From Phallusia fumigata (taxonomy: Eukaryota > Chordata > Ascidiacea > Phlebobranchia > Ascidiidae): a stretch of DNA of 36,565 nucleotides. Both the position numbers and the translations under genes were made by a program. Location of the stretch: contig QXVZ01019630.1 in NCBI GenBank assembly GCA_008931825.1, positions 1 through 36,565 of the forward strand. Direction: 5' to 3'. Of the stretch, positions 15,001-22,679 are shown piece by piece. Below the pieces are notes generated by a model. That model was not told the DNA's origin, did no database searches, and saw nothing but the letters and a program-made list of their open reading frames with translations. The number at the start of each line of letters is the position of its first letter. Positions within the stretch are counted from its first letter, which is position 1.

Positions 15001-16398
15001 ATGTCAAGCACTCCATACATGCTGCAAGGTTTGGGTTTTGAGTTGAGTTTATTTCGCTTTTTGAAAGAAATTGTAGTGACACAGTTGCACTAAAACAATC
15101 AACAAGCCTGAAATAGCTGCGCAACTAAAAAAACGTTAATAGTGTACACATTATTGATATAGAAAACATGTTGAGGATGTCATTGTGCATTTTAAAAAAA
15201 ACAGTGAAAATTTTTTCAATATTTCGCATTGCACCAACCATCAAAACTCAAATCCTCTTGATGGCTTACTTTATGAATTTTTTCGTGTTTTGGGGGCCCA
15301 TGCGTTAACTGACAGTTCAACTAATATCAAAAGGTACAGTGCACAACTACAGATACTCATCTATCACATGTGCAAATTTAAAGAAATTGGAATGATGGTA
15401 AGGAACCCATATTAACTTTGCTTGTAAGACTACAAGATCAGTACGTTTCTTCACATGTGTGAGTTTTTTTGGTTGACATAAACTGCACAATTTTTTAATG
15501 ATTCATATATTTTTTCAATTTACAAGAAGCATATTGACATAAAACTACTATCTTACTTACTTGGGACTCTCCACCAAAAAGTCCAGTCCCTTAAAGGTAT
15601 GTTCAGACAATTTTAGGTCTTTCCAATTTTCTACCAACCATAATAAGTTGGTGTTGGTTTGTGTTAAAATTTCGCCAACCACTTTTGCCAATTTTTTGTT
15701 GCCTGCTTAAAAAACGTTAGTTTTGATAAGGTTTGACATTTTATTTCTTGAAACCAGAAAAACCATACTCACTGGTCTTCTCTACTTCTTGCACTAACTT
15801 CAGGGACCATTTTTGGGCCTTGGATTGTTGCAATGCTTTGACCAGATCAAATGCAGTTAGATTTGCATTCCTTGGATCTAAGTAAAAAAGTTGTTGAATG
15901 GCAATAAAACTCTAAGTGTCCCAAAAACATTTCATTCTGGTGGTTAGTGTGACACCTTGTGCTTGCAAGGTTGTCAGTTATGATTCTGTCTTGATCTATG
16001 TATTTTTCTAAACAAGAAACTTAAGCATGGCACTATTATATCCCAGTAGAGCGTGGTGAGTTGAACTGAATTACCAACTCTGACAAAAAATCCCTATAAA
16101 GTGCTCTAATTAAACAGAAGTGAGGCAGGAAGCTTCGCAGCAAACTCATTATGAGCATTATACAACCAGGCACCCACAAAGAATAAAATGAAACAACAAA
16201 CAAACTAGAGACAATATGAGTCTACTTATTCATACAGCTTTTTGGCCACAATCGATTAACACAGAACAAACAAAATCACATACCATTTGAAATAATCTGA
16301 TGTTTTTGCAGACCACCACAAATGTCACTCAGGTCGCTTTGGGGGAGAAAGTCCTCAAACAATGGAAGTAAGGAGTATATTTTGTCACAGGCCGACAT
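1..16398 (-). CDS. RNF213/mysterin-like gene, 5' part (32 exons, 3' end outside window)
   Basis: A large spliced gene read leftward from an ATG at 16396-16398. Exons in order: 16284-16398, 15773-15877, 15561-15702, 13252-13378, 12745-12874, 11778-11918, 11375-11525, 10886-11159, 10641-10686, 10311-10352, 10001-10045, 9739-9786, 8457-8582, 7998-8121, 7474-7628, 7168-7406, 6830-7062, 6441-6632, 5885-6083, 5673-5749, 5454-5583, 4870-4962, 4659-4757, 2881-3009, 2653-2821, 2421-2593, 2069-2207, 1833-2008, 1523-1709, 940-1268, 478-637, 1-125. All junctions are GT-AG, phases match throughout and the sum is 4620 nt (1540 codons). An in-frame TAG lies three codons upstream of the ATG, fixing the start. 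The family call rests on a CBM20 module in a long helical arm and on the last exon (SDLAMISAGES ... VDDVDRVSCF), which resembles the RNF213 segment before the AAA+ core. Vertebrate RNF213 is a cytosolic AAA+ E3 ligase linked to antimicrobial defence and lipid droplets; that role is inferred here. The exon-by-exon match to the plus-strand paralogue is strong independent support for the gene model. Confidence 0.85.
680..767. repeat. 29-bp tandem repeat (about 2.7 copies)
   Basis: The unit TGGCTAAGTACAAAGCGCAT + TGTTTGANA starts at 691, 720 and 749; the first two copies are almost identical and the third is partial. It is in the intron between exons 30 and 31 of the minus gene. Confidence 0.85.
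2351..2364. repeat. Poly-C run
   Basis: Fourteen consecutive C, in the intron between exons 26 and 27 of the minus gene. Length may be a sequencing estimate. Confidence 0.9.
3435..4325. mobile_element. Possible decayed hAT-like element
   Basis: The left end CAGTGGTTCCCAAACTA matches the common hAT terminal motif. A weak inverse match is AGTTTGGTGGGCCA at 4311-4324. Interior has no coding similarity. It would explain the 1.65-kb intron between exons 23 and 24 of the minus gene (3010-4658), otherwise featureless AT-rich DNA. The right end is doubtful. Confidence 0.3.
4659..7406 (-). CDS. Minus gene exons 16-23: stalk/arm helical region
   Basis: Eight exons (7168-7406, 6830-7062, 6441-6632, 5885-6083, 5673-5749, 5454-5583, 4870-4962, 4659-4757), residues about 591-1011. 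Exons 16-22 each align with plus exons 16-22: exon 16 shares ILFDV and a paired tryptophan (NQWW against RHWW), exon 17 shares DFWKML/KFWKTL, exon 18 shares LVYLLMNNG/ILYVVANNG, exon 22 is 93 nt in both. Exon-end phases (0, 2, 2, 0, 2, 0, 0) are the same in both genes. Helical, no enzymatic motif; it corresponds in position to the RNF213 N-terminal stalk. Exon 23 has no partner only because the window ends on the plus side. Confidence 0.8.
7474..8582 (-). CDS. Minus gene exons 13-15: CBM20-type carbohydrate-binding module
   Basis: Exon 13 (8457-8582) leads into the module; exons 14 (7998-8121) and 15 (7474-7628) encode it, residues about 497-590. The first strand reads RILEIRVIVEKN. The C-terminal half shows the CBM20 signature YKYLVKTTTGKELWEALPN, with the tryptophan and Pro-Asn that in CBM20 domains belong to a glucan-binding site. 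CBM20 modules bind starch or glycogen, and vertebrate RNF213 has one in its N-terminal part. The splice point inside the domain is close to that in the plus paralogue. Binding itself is not shown by the sequence, but the core aromatic residues are kept. Confidence 0.75.
8719..9580. repeat. Interspersed repeat family member R1
   Basis: Same start (ACTAGAAGGGTGGCTTACCA), 5' module (GGTGGGTCCCATAGTTACC, TGATTGTTTCTGCTGGCCG) and 3' module (CTACCAGCTGTAAAAGG) as R3, with internal units spaced 130 and 129 bp (CTGTC at 8966, 9096 and 9225). In the intron between exons 12 and 13 of the minus gene. More diverged than R3. Confidence 0.7.
9739..10686 (-). CDS. Minus gene exons 9-12: low-complexity linker built of micro-exons
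   Basis: Four tiny exons: 10641-10686 (46 nt), 10311-10352 (42 nt), 10001-10045 (45 nt) and 9739-9786 (48 nt), encoding about 60 polar residues rich in Ser, Thr, Gln, Lys and Gly, with no hydrophobic core. The last three begin and end in phase 1 and are multiples of three, so any of them can be skipped without a frameshift. Each has a clean acceptor and donor. Exon 9 is the least certain: a different acceptor 5' of it gives stops, and only the one after TTACACCAG keeps the frame. The linker separates the N-terminal helical block from the CBM20 module, as in the plus gene. Confidence 0.65.
10886..11525 (-). CDS. Minus gene exons 7-8: segment without counterpart in the plus paralogue
   Basis: Exon 7 (11375-11525, 151 nt, phase 1 to 2) encodes a helical piece with an aromatic/histidine cluster (FAWHWHDLKK). 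Exon 8 (10886-11159, 274 nt, phase 2 to 0) starts with another helix (DEEDWLLKIARDLYSASSEL) and ends in a Ser/Thr/Gly-rich tail that begins the disordered linker. Together about 142 codons. In the plus gene, exon 6 is followed directly by short linker exons and I found no equivalent between 30148 and 30290 or later. A second possible donor for exon 8 lies 15 nt further on, also in phase 0. Either this paralogue gained the segment or the other lost it. Confidence 0.75.
11778..16398 (-). CDS. Minus gene exons 1-6: N-terminal helical block
   Basis: Residues 1 to about 253. Each exon has a recognisable counterpart in the plus gene: exon 1 (MSACDKIYSLLPLFEDFL against MSFKENIQIFLPILSEFL) is 115 nt in both and exon 3 is 142 nt in both; exons 2, 4, 5 and 6 differ in length but keep the same phases (1, 1, 2, 0, 1, 1 at exon ends). 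Composition is leucine and lysine rich with short amphipathic stretches, as expected of a helical repeat arm. I recognise no catalytic motif. The intron between exons 3 and 4 (13379-15560) is unusually long because it carries an interspersed repeat; the introns 12875-13251 and 11919-12744 also hold repeat-like or anonymous AT-rich sequence. Confidence 0.8.
11985..12700. repeat. Interspersed repeat family member R2, lacking the 129-bp modules
   Basis: A 5' module is present (CCACCATGTTGCTACTCCAC, GGGTCTGATAGTTACTG, CGATTGTTTCTGTAGG, GATCCCACACAAGCAAAGTT) and the 3' module too (CTACCAACTGTGAATA, GTGCATGGACAAACTGCTC, ACAATATGTGTC), but the tandem units are absent between them. It occupies the intron between exons 5 and 6 of the minus gene. 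Confidence 0.6.
13489..14575. repeat. Interspersed repeat family member R3 with three 129-bp internal modules
   Basis: Begins ACTAGAAGGGTGGCTTTCAC, then a 5' module (TGGGTCCCATAGTTAC, TGATTGTTTCTGCAGGC, GGGTCCCCACACACGCAAAG), then three copies of a 129-bp unit marked by CTGTC at 13842, 13971 and 14100, then a 3' module (CTACCAGCTGTGAAAG to CATGGACAAGCTGC), a poly-purine run (14297-14366) and a hairpin (GTCCCCTTT / AAAGGGGAC, 14382-14402). A second partial 5' module follows (14440-14570). It sits in the intron between exons 3 and 4 of the minus gene. No open reading frame or transposase is seen, so it is non-autonomous; class not determined. Confidence 0.75.
14297..14366. repeat. A-rich simple-sequence tract
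   Basis: Runs of A interrupted by single G or C ([A]n-G), inside repeat R3. It produces lysine-rich or phenylalanine-rich open frames that are not genes. Confidence 0.9.
14576..15560. other. Rest of the intron between minus-gene exons 3 and 4
   Basis: AT-rich, no exon recognised. The stretch 14651-14705 (ATCTCTATATCAAAAGCATG...) is almost repeated at 33473-33525 in the plus gene, marking another interspersed repeat. An open frame at 14900-15124 (minus) has no counterpart in the other paralogue. Confidence 0.5.
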
Positions 16399-16890
16399 AT
16401 CTTTACAGTCCTACATGGTGTGTTTCTTCCCAAAGTTTAAATGTCCTGCAAAAAAACTGTTTGCTACCTAGGGTTTGACCAATTAGAAAACAAGTTTGCT
16501 TTACAAGGTAAATGCAGTAACTAAATGCAGCATAAAATGGCCAAACACAGGGTTAGGCAGCACAAGTCCTCACGCCACCAACAGTCCAACTATTCATGTG
16601 AAAGCGACGATGCGCTTTGCTGGTTTAGGTCAAAGCAAGGCGCCCTTTCTCGCAAGCAAAGTCAGACGTCTTTTGACAAGAGCGACGCGTCTGACTGGTG
16701 CGAGCAAGAAGGAAACTAAAAATTCGAATCAAGTTGCGACCTCGGGAAATACCCATCTGCGAGACGAGTTTCTTTACATGACGCAGCTATTTCTTTTCAA
16801 ATTCCGCGTGGGTGCGAAACAATGAAGGCACGCTCGCTGAAGCCTGCCACGTATCGTGCATCCCGGGTGGAAAAACTTGAGATTTGAACC
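16282..16890. repeat. Copy A of a 0.6-kb segmental duplication (minus-gene exon 1 plus upstream region)
   Basis: This block covers exon 1 of the minus gene and about 490 bp upstream. It is repeated in the same orientation at 25722-26330. Shared strings include TTTGGGGGAGAAAGTC, GGTTTGACCAATTA, ATTCATGTGAAAGCGAC, TTGCTGGTTTAGGTCAAA, GGGAAATACCCATC, GAGTTTCTTTA and AAATTCCGCGTGGGTG. It is rich in CpG compared with the gene. Because it abuts the start of the minus gene, it probably contains that gene's promoter. No TATA box in a convincing position was seen. Confidence 0.85.
16446..16447 (-). promoter_or_regulatory. Strong splice acceptor 48 nt upstream of the minus gene start codon
   Basis: On the minus strand a run of seven T followed by GCAG ends at 16446, and the start codon lies at 16398. 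No matching 5' UTR exon or donor is obvious upstream. In organisms with spliced-leader trans-splicing this is the expected place for the leader addition site; an ordinary cis 5' UTR exon is the alternative. Between acceptor and ATG there is a minimal upstream ORF, ATG directly followed by TAG. Confidence 0.45.
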
Positions 16891-17249
16891 AGCAATAATA
16901 CCACTGTCTTTGACACAGCACATCCAAATCAAAATACGACATAACTGTTGATTGTTTCTGTTAGTCGTGAGTGTGCATGAAACAGCCCTTCCACAAAAAC
17001 TAGAAAGTCTTGGTGATACATCCGTTGCAATTTTGATGGTGCAGTTCAGATTTTGAAAGTTGTTTAAACCAAAAATAAGTAAGCATAAAGAGTCGAATCG
17101 CACTTCAAAAACCATAGACCACAACTTTAAAAATGTATTTGATCCATTTTGACCTTCAGGAAAAAATGGCAATTATTTTGCATTAAAAGTCATTTTAACT
17201 TTTAGCATGAAGTTTAATCTTTTATCCTAATTGAAATCAGTGACGAGGA
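16891..17249. other. Intergenic stretch without recognised features
   Basis: Between the duplicated block and the inverted gypsy fragment. An open frame on the minus strand runs through it (16774-17172), but codon use is irregular and it overlaps the duplicated upstream block, so I see no gene. Confidence 0.5.
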
Positions 17250-18190
17250 GTTTATTCGAGCTCTATTAATACCAGCAAGACACAATAGGCGAAAACGTCA
17301 CACTCGAAGAAAGCGAAGGGAAAAGAAAATATGTCCGATCCGCCAAAGGCGCGTATATGGAACGCATTGCAAACGCAGTGAGAGAGGCCAGAATATTCCC
17401 AGCGGTAACCTACCTTAATGCACAACCTTGGAAATTATGGGCGACATGACCGCTTTTGGTCACCTGTGCTGTTGCGTGAGGTTGAGGTGTTCTGGCTTTA
17501 GACGCTCGATGGAAACAAATTGGTTGCGTCAACCGATGTCAAGCGCAAAGTTCTTACTGTTTTGATAAACGACGCGATGTTTGGCCGTCGTATGTCGGCG
17601 TAAGCCGGGGTCGGTGTCCTTTGTTGCGCACAAAAACATAGGGAGTGGAGGTAAACACTGGCGGGACATTTGTACAGACAGCCTATACCGAGGCATCGAA
17701 ATCGACACCATTTGTCGCGCAGTGGCCTTTAACGACGAGAGAACAGCTTGATGTGACGAGCCAAACAGCGAACTGAACTACCCAATGGTATGCGAAAACT
17801 TTTACACACGTCAAGGTGGTTGCGTCAGACATTCGAATTGCTGATGGACATCTTTTGACGTTCAACCATTGCAATAAAAGTACATGTTTCCCTGCAAAGG
17901 AGCGAGCGGGCCAACAATATCGACATTAATCTGATGAAAACGTGCGTGACAGGGTGGGTAGTTTGCAAGAGGCGCACGAGATACTGGGGTTTGGTCTTTT
18001 GACAGATGCATCGTCAGCCCACTACCGACCTCCCCATTTACGCCGTGCCAAACAACTTAGAAGTGATAAGTTGCAAAGTTACCCGAATCCAGTGGTATTG
18101 TACTACATTATTGGAACCGCGGGAGAACGCGCCGGTAATGTTGTTTCGCTTCTTACGATGTGACGAACTTACGTTGTTGGCGCGCTGACC
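17250..18190 (-). pseudogene. Decayed Ty3/gypsy integrase fragment, minus strand
   Basis: Reading leftward, broken frames show the end of the zinc-binding domain (KLFGTA-like, about 18040), the first core strand NVDIVGPL (about 17910), PSAIRMSDATTLTCVKVF (about 17850-17800, equivalent to the segment PMKDTTTMTCARVF of the plus-strand element), then the C-terminal region with FVRNKGHRPRLTPTYDG (about 17640-17580) and a low-complexity tail ending near 17250. There are many frameshifts and stops. No LTR or polypurine tract was found, so this is a fragment. Its opposite orientation shows it is a separate insertion from the element at 19066-21370, though of the same lineage. Confidence 0.7.
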
Positions 18191-18375
18191 ACAGAGCCAC
18201 ACTTTAGTAAAAGCAAAACTAGGTTAATCAAACTGACAAAAACCAAATAAAAAAATGATCCGATGGAAAAAATAAATGTTTTTCTACTTCCGTCCACACC
18301 GGGGATGAAATACAAACCGCAATTAGTGGCAGTTTTTAAACAAAGCATTTTTTGGCAAACGTCTTATATCACTCA

Positions 18376-18482
18376 TGTGGTGAAGTGGTTGGAGTGTAGG
18401 TATCCGCTTCAGAATGTTGTTGGTTCAGCTCGTTCCTTTGCACTATTTTATGTAAGTGTTGAAGGTTCGAATCCCATCAACA
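18376..18482 (+). other. tRNA-like sequence with RNA polymerase III A and B boxes
   Basis: An A-box match (TGGTGAAGTGG, 18378-18388) is followed 75 bp later by a perfect B-box core (GGTTCGAATCC, 18464-18474). Flanks ATGTGGT and ATCAACAT can pair partly as an acceptor stem. The spacing is too long for a plain tRNA without an intron, and the T-stem is poor, so it is more likely a tRNA pseudogene or head of a tRNA-derived SINE; a run of T (18482-18488) follows and could stop Pol III. Confidence 0.4.
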
Positions 18483-18489
18483 TTTTTTT

Positions 18490-19065
18490 GTTTTATTATG
18501 TTTTTAAATTTACGGTTTAATGACATGTTTGAACCTCTGGTGGGCAATCAACCGATATTTTTATTTGTTAGGTCGGCAAGGCGAAAATACGTGCACTATC
18601 AAACGAGCAACGTTTATAAACGTGGGTTGGCTTTAACAAAACATGGGGGTCTGTGGGTTTAGTGTAGCTTTTGAAACACTTATTTTAACATTGTGCTACA
18701 TACATAAGCTGCAAAAACAAGTGTTAGGCGGAATAATCGTACCATGAGAATTGCCGTAATTACGAGGCCAGGTTTTTCGTTTATAAGCGGATCTGATCAA
18801 AACATTTCTGGGTGTCGCGAATAGGCGATTGAATAACATAAAATCCATTTGCCCCGAACAATTTCTTGTGGTGTTGGTGCTTTTTTGCGCAAAACAAACA
18901 GCGATTCAGACTATTTTACTCAAAACGTCGCTGCTGCCACCTAGCGTTTCTGTTTGAGCATAAAATACCGTGGTATCCAAGGTCGTTTGTTGCATTTCGT
19001 TAATTTTTTCTTGGTCGAGCTGTATGCTGTATTGGAGTATTGCGGGTATGTATTTTTTAATACTT
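18490..19065. other. Intergenic stretch without recognised features
   Basis: Mixed-composition DNA between the tRNA-like sequence and the gypsy 5' LTR. A string CTGCCACCTAGCG (18932-18944) resembles motifs seen in other transposon ends, but nothing further supports an element. Confidence 0.4.
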
Positions 19066-19218
19066 TGTGTCGACAACTTAGGGTTTTCCCACAGCATGCT
19101 TGATTAAGCTTTACCGAACCGTACGATACGTCACGCGACTTTTTTCTATTTGCTACGTGATTTCTCTCGCTTTTTTCTCGATTGCGATTATTCCAGTTTC
19201 AACTCGTACGAACAAACA
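19066..19218 (+). repeat. 5' LTR of the gypsy element
   Basis: Starts TGTGT and ends ...ACA; shares a long match with 21222-21370, including GCATGCTTGATTAAGCTTTA and CCGTACGATACGTCACGCGA. At about 150 bp it is a short LTR. A few substitutions and small indels separate the two copies, so the insertion is not brand new. Confidence 0.85.
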
Positions 19219-19219
19219 T

Positions 19220-19231
19220 TGGTGACCCCAG
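19220..19231 (+). other. Putative primer-binding site of the gypsy element
   Basis: TGGTGACCCCAG begins two bases after the 5' LTR end. Starting with TGG it can pair with a tRNA 3' CCA end, and TGGTGACCCC is a motif often seen at this place in gypsy elements. Which tRNA primes was not determined. Confidence 0.6.
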
Positions 19232-19374
19232 AGTTCGAGAACGAATTTTCGGAAAATGGAAGAACACACAGTCGCTTAAAAATTGCCACAGTTTTGGACC
19301 TTACAGCCGCGTGTTTGGTTTTAACAAACGGAGGCACAATTTGCATTGCGGAAAATAGTTGATGATAAAACGAA

Positions 19375-19530
19375 GTTGTATTGTGGAGACTACAGGCGCT
19401 TGAATGCGACAACTGAGGCGGATTGATATTCAATTCCGCATGTTCAAGATTTTTCCGCGCATAGACTTGGTTCGTGGTCATCACCAAGTCCCTGTCGCGC
19501 CAGCTGATATTCCAAAAGATTAGTTTGGAC
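19375..19530 (+). pseudogene. Reverse transcriptase remnant of the gypsy element
   Basis: A conserved fragment, GDYRRLNATTEAD followed by a stop and then YSIPHVQDF, is typical of gypsy reverse transcriptase fingers. A shifted frame then gives RGHHQVPVAPADIP. After that the homology stops; the YxDD active site is not present. Non-functional. Confidence 0.75.
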
Positions 19531-19639
19531 GGCCAGCCTGCAAACCGCCTTCGACAAAGCAAAAAATGTCCTTGCTCTCGCTACATTACTAAACAACCCG
19601 CAATCTGCAGCAAATACTGATTAAACTGTGCGTCACAAG

Positions 19640-19975
19640 CAGCCGTCGGGGCAGTTTTAGAACACGTTAACAATCAGTGGAGACCTTCGGCGTTTTTTTC
19701 AAACGCCTACGACCAGCAGAACTTAGCACCTATGACCGCGAACTGCTGGCAATATATTTAACTGTGCGTCACTTCCGGTATTTCTTAAAAGGAAGGACTT
19801 CCACCATATACACAGATCATAAACCACTAACATTCGCACTCACTCAGCAAAGCTTCAGATCCCTGGTCAGGACGTTAGCAGGGTCACCTTTTATATATTT
19901 CGGAGTTCACAACTGACGTTCAGCATGTCGATGGTAAAAGCAGCTGTGTTGCGGATGCACTTTCCAGATCCCTGC
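19640..19975 (+). pseudogene. RNase H remnant of the gypsy element
   Basis: The open stretch from 19677 contains ELSTYDRELLAIYLTVRHFR and TIYTDHKPLTFAL, the standard gypsy RNase H motifs with the acidic residues of the active site. Just before it, in another frame, is AVGAVLEHVNN. After it, VQHVDGKSSCVADALSR (another frame) matches the end of RNase H. At least two frameshifts. Confidence 0.8.
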
Positions 19976-19977
19976 TT

Positions 19978-20960
19978 GTGGGCGTTCGCTATTGTTTTGA
20001 TTTCAATTACAAATCACTAGCCGCAGCTCAGCAACAGGCACAAGATGAAATGCAAGCATTTAAAACTGAAATTTCCAAGCTGAACCTGAATTATATTGCT
20101 TACGGCCGTGAAAGAACAACTATTTTGTGTGATATTTCTGGTGACTGTGCTCGGCCTATTATCCCCAAAGCTTGGAGAAAGCGCGGTTTCAATGCAATCC
20201 ATGGGTTGTCTCATCTGTCGATACGAGCTACCAGCAAGCTGGTCGCATCAAAGTTTGTGTGGCATGGAATGCGCAAAGATGTAAGTACATGGGCGAAGCA
20301 ATGTTCATCGTGCCGTAGGTCTCAAACTCAGCATCACGTTCGCGCTTCTTCGACTGAATATCCGTCCACATGTTTGAGACACGTTTACGCCATTTGAACA
20401 TCGATATAGTTGGTCCGTTGCCTCAGTCCCAAGGGTATACCTATCTTTTTATAACTGTAGACGTGTTTCAAGGTGGCCCGAAGCCATACCAATGAAGGAC
20501 ACAACGACGATGACATGCGCCAGAGTTTTTATTAGTAATTGGATTGGCCGATGTGGCATTCCGTCTGATGTTTCTTCAGACCGTGGAACACAATTCACTT
20601 CAGAACTTTGGTCAACGATGAAACAGTTCTTAGGTTTTAAACTGCACAGAACTACATCTTTTCATCCGCAATCGAATGGCCTGGTAGAAAGATTTCACAG
20701 ACACCTTAAAAGTGCTCTTATAGCTCGAATGAACAGCTCCAACTGGCTTGATTACCATGGGTTCTTCTGGGGCTTAGAACCACTCCAAAGGAAGAATTGC
20801 AAGCGTCTTCCGCCGAACTTGTGTTTTCGCTCGAATACGCATACCAGGAGCCATCACTCCGCTAAAAGCACCTTCTTCAAATTTATCAACACTACTTCCG
20901 ACTCCACATTCAATATGCAAGCAGGTTCCGGTTCGAATGTCCCGTCACTAGCGACATAAG
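19978..20960 (+). pseudogene. Integrase remnant of the gypsy element
   Basis: From 19978 an open frame of 139 codons carries the zinc-binding region, with the His pair in IHGLSHLS and the Cys pair in CSSCRR. In the core, the DDE residues are all still encoded but in different frames: Asp at 20403-20405 (NIDIVGP), Asp at 20579-20581 (SSDRGTQF) and Glu at 20687-20689 (GLVERFHR). Stops and frameshifts separate the zinc domain from the core and interrupt the core near 20470 and after 20770. The C-terminal part to about 21190 is unreadable. Confidence 0.8.
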
Positions 20961-21206
20961 CCAGCTGTTCCAGCGAATTTGTTAACGACCAAGTTCGTTT
21001 TTATTCGAAAGGATTCCCGCATCGCCCACCTTTAACGCCGCCATACGATGGGCCATACAAGGTAACAAAGCTGGGCCACGCAAATCGATTAAACTATCCC
21101 TTTCGAAGTTGCAGACCTCCTCGGAGGGAGAGACCCAAAAAAAACGCGTCTACTGGCTCAGCAGGGCGCTACACGATGTCGCCATCACCGCCCATTGTAC
21201 GATTCT

Positions 21207-21220
21207 GGAGGGGAGGGGGG
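21207..21220 (+). other. Polypurine tract
   Basis: A pure purine run (GGAGGGGAGGGGGG) lies one base before the TGTGT of the 3' LTR, the position of the plus-strand primer in LTR retrotransposons. Confidence 0.8.
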
Positions 21221-21221
21221 C

Positions 21222-21370
21222 TGTGTGGCAACAAGGGTTTTCTCACTGCATGCTTGATTAAGCTTTACCGAACCGTACGATACGTCACGCGACTTTTTTC
21301 TATTTGATACGTGATTTCTCTCGCTTGTTTCTCGATTGCGATTATTCTAATTTTAACTCGTACGAATACA
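21222..21370 (+). repeat. 3' LTR of the gypsy element
   Basis: Starts TGTGTGGCAACA after the polypurine tract and ends near AATACA; homologous to 19066-19218 over its whole length. Confidence 0.85.
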
Positions 21371-22640
21371 TATCGCTACAACTTCTTTAAATTGTCCCAC
21401 TGTAGTTTTTCTGCGTTATAAATACCATAATCTTTAAAAATAAATAGCTTAATAAAGTGCTATATTAGCGCGAAATAGGCAAGAAAAACCAAAAGCCTGT
21501 CAAACTCATCTGGGCCATGCAATCTTATCACACATATGTTGATAAAGTTTCGTATCTTTTTTGCCAGTAATTGCTGATTTCTATTAATGCACTTTTTGCA
21601 GTGCCTTTTGACGTGCTTTTGATCTGCAAAGGGTTATTTGTGTCGGAAGCGATCAATATTCTTGGTGAGTCTCTTTATGTATTTTCGAAATAAGTCAAGT
21701 ACCAAATGACCGAAATGTGGCAAAGTTAACTGCGATGATTTCGAGGTCAGTTCGCTGAACGATATAATTGCTCTTTTGTGTTGATTTTTTTTACCCACGG
21801 TGCCTTTGTAGCCAAGTGTATCTCTTGTGTAGAGGCCACATAGCTACTAAACAAAGGTCCCCCTTTAAACAACTCAGTAAATCATGCAGTGTAGACCCCG
21901 GGGAAGAAATATCCTATTTAACCACGATTTCTCAACATTATTGGGTATGCAACAAACCCTTTGATAAAAAGCTTCTGCTCTTCACAGTGTGTCTGTCTTG
22001 AACTCTTACATGTTTACAATGATTTAATATCAACAAGTGTTTAGTCAGCGCATTTGCATTATGGGAATGTGCCTTTATTTCCGCATTTGTTCAACTTAGC
22101 GTTTGTCATCTTTCTGAATAACCATTTGGAACGCAACTATAAATCACGTCCGCTATTCTCAGATACGCTGCTGTATAGTTGTATTTCATACAAGATGCCT
22201 ATAGTTGATTCAAAGTGCTTTGAAAATTTTGACTAAATAAGTGTTGAGGTAAGTGCTTGCTGGAATATTTTTGCTGACGTTGAAGTAGGTCATTTTAATT
22301 TGTGGACCCAATTCCAGGTCGAGACAAAAGAGAACAGCAAGTTGGTGTTGCAATGATTAACGCAAGTGCATGTCTAGAGTAAAATGTGCATGTTAAATAG
22401 CTGTATTTGATACAAGAGGCCTATAGGTGATATAAAGTGCTGTTGCATGAATTGATTGCCTGGGCGTTCAGCAGGTTGATGGACACATAGTTTCACACAC
22501 TATCACGTACAAAACAGCACACTGTCATAATTTATACGCTCAGCGAAGGATCCCCGCAACCTGCAAGTGCTTGAAACTGTTTTGGTTACTTAGGAACACC
22601 TTTCTGTTGATGTGGTCGACGCCTACACTGGGTTTGTGAG
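21371..22640. other. Intergenic DNA with a diverged ~48-bp direct repeat
   Basis: No gene recognised. The only structure seen is a pair of diverged direct repeats, 22156-22203 and 22398-22446 (TAGTTGTATTTCATACAAGA against TAGCTGTATTTGATACAAGA, continuing through GCCTATAG and AAAGTGCT), about 242 bp apart. The pair could be the remains of a tandem repeat or of an unrecognised LTR-like end of the BEL element that follows. Confidence 0.5.
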
Positions 22641-22679
22641 GCAAAATCGCTATCTTGTCGTGATTTGGAAACGCAACCG

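Larger units (their letters stand above)
19066..21370 (+). mobile_element. Decayed, internally deleted Ty3/gypsy LTR retrotransposon
   Basis: Two near-identical short LTRs bound 2.3 kb. After the 5' LTR comes a primer-binding-like site, then almost at once fragments of reverse transcriptase; gag, protease and most of the polymerase palm, including the catalytic aspartate pair, are missing. RNase H and integrase remnants follow, then a polypurine tract directly before the 3' LTR. Frames are broken at many points. The full-length relatives are about 5 kb or longer, so more than half is gone. No target-site duplication is visible (TACTT to the left, TATCG to the right). Confidence 0.85.

Noticed and set aside
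14900..15124. Minus-strand frame with several cysteines between exons 3 and 4
   Set aside because: Exons 3 and 4 join in phase without it, and the plus paralogue has nothing similar there.
16870..16895. B-box-like GGTTCAAATCT on the minus strand
   Set aside because: No A box at a suitable distance, and not conserved in the duplicated copy.
19150..19362. 70-codon frame spanning the gypsy LTR end and leader
   Set aside because: Crosses LTR, primer site and internal DNA; not similar to Gag and probably accidental.
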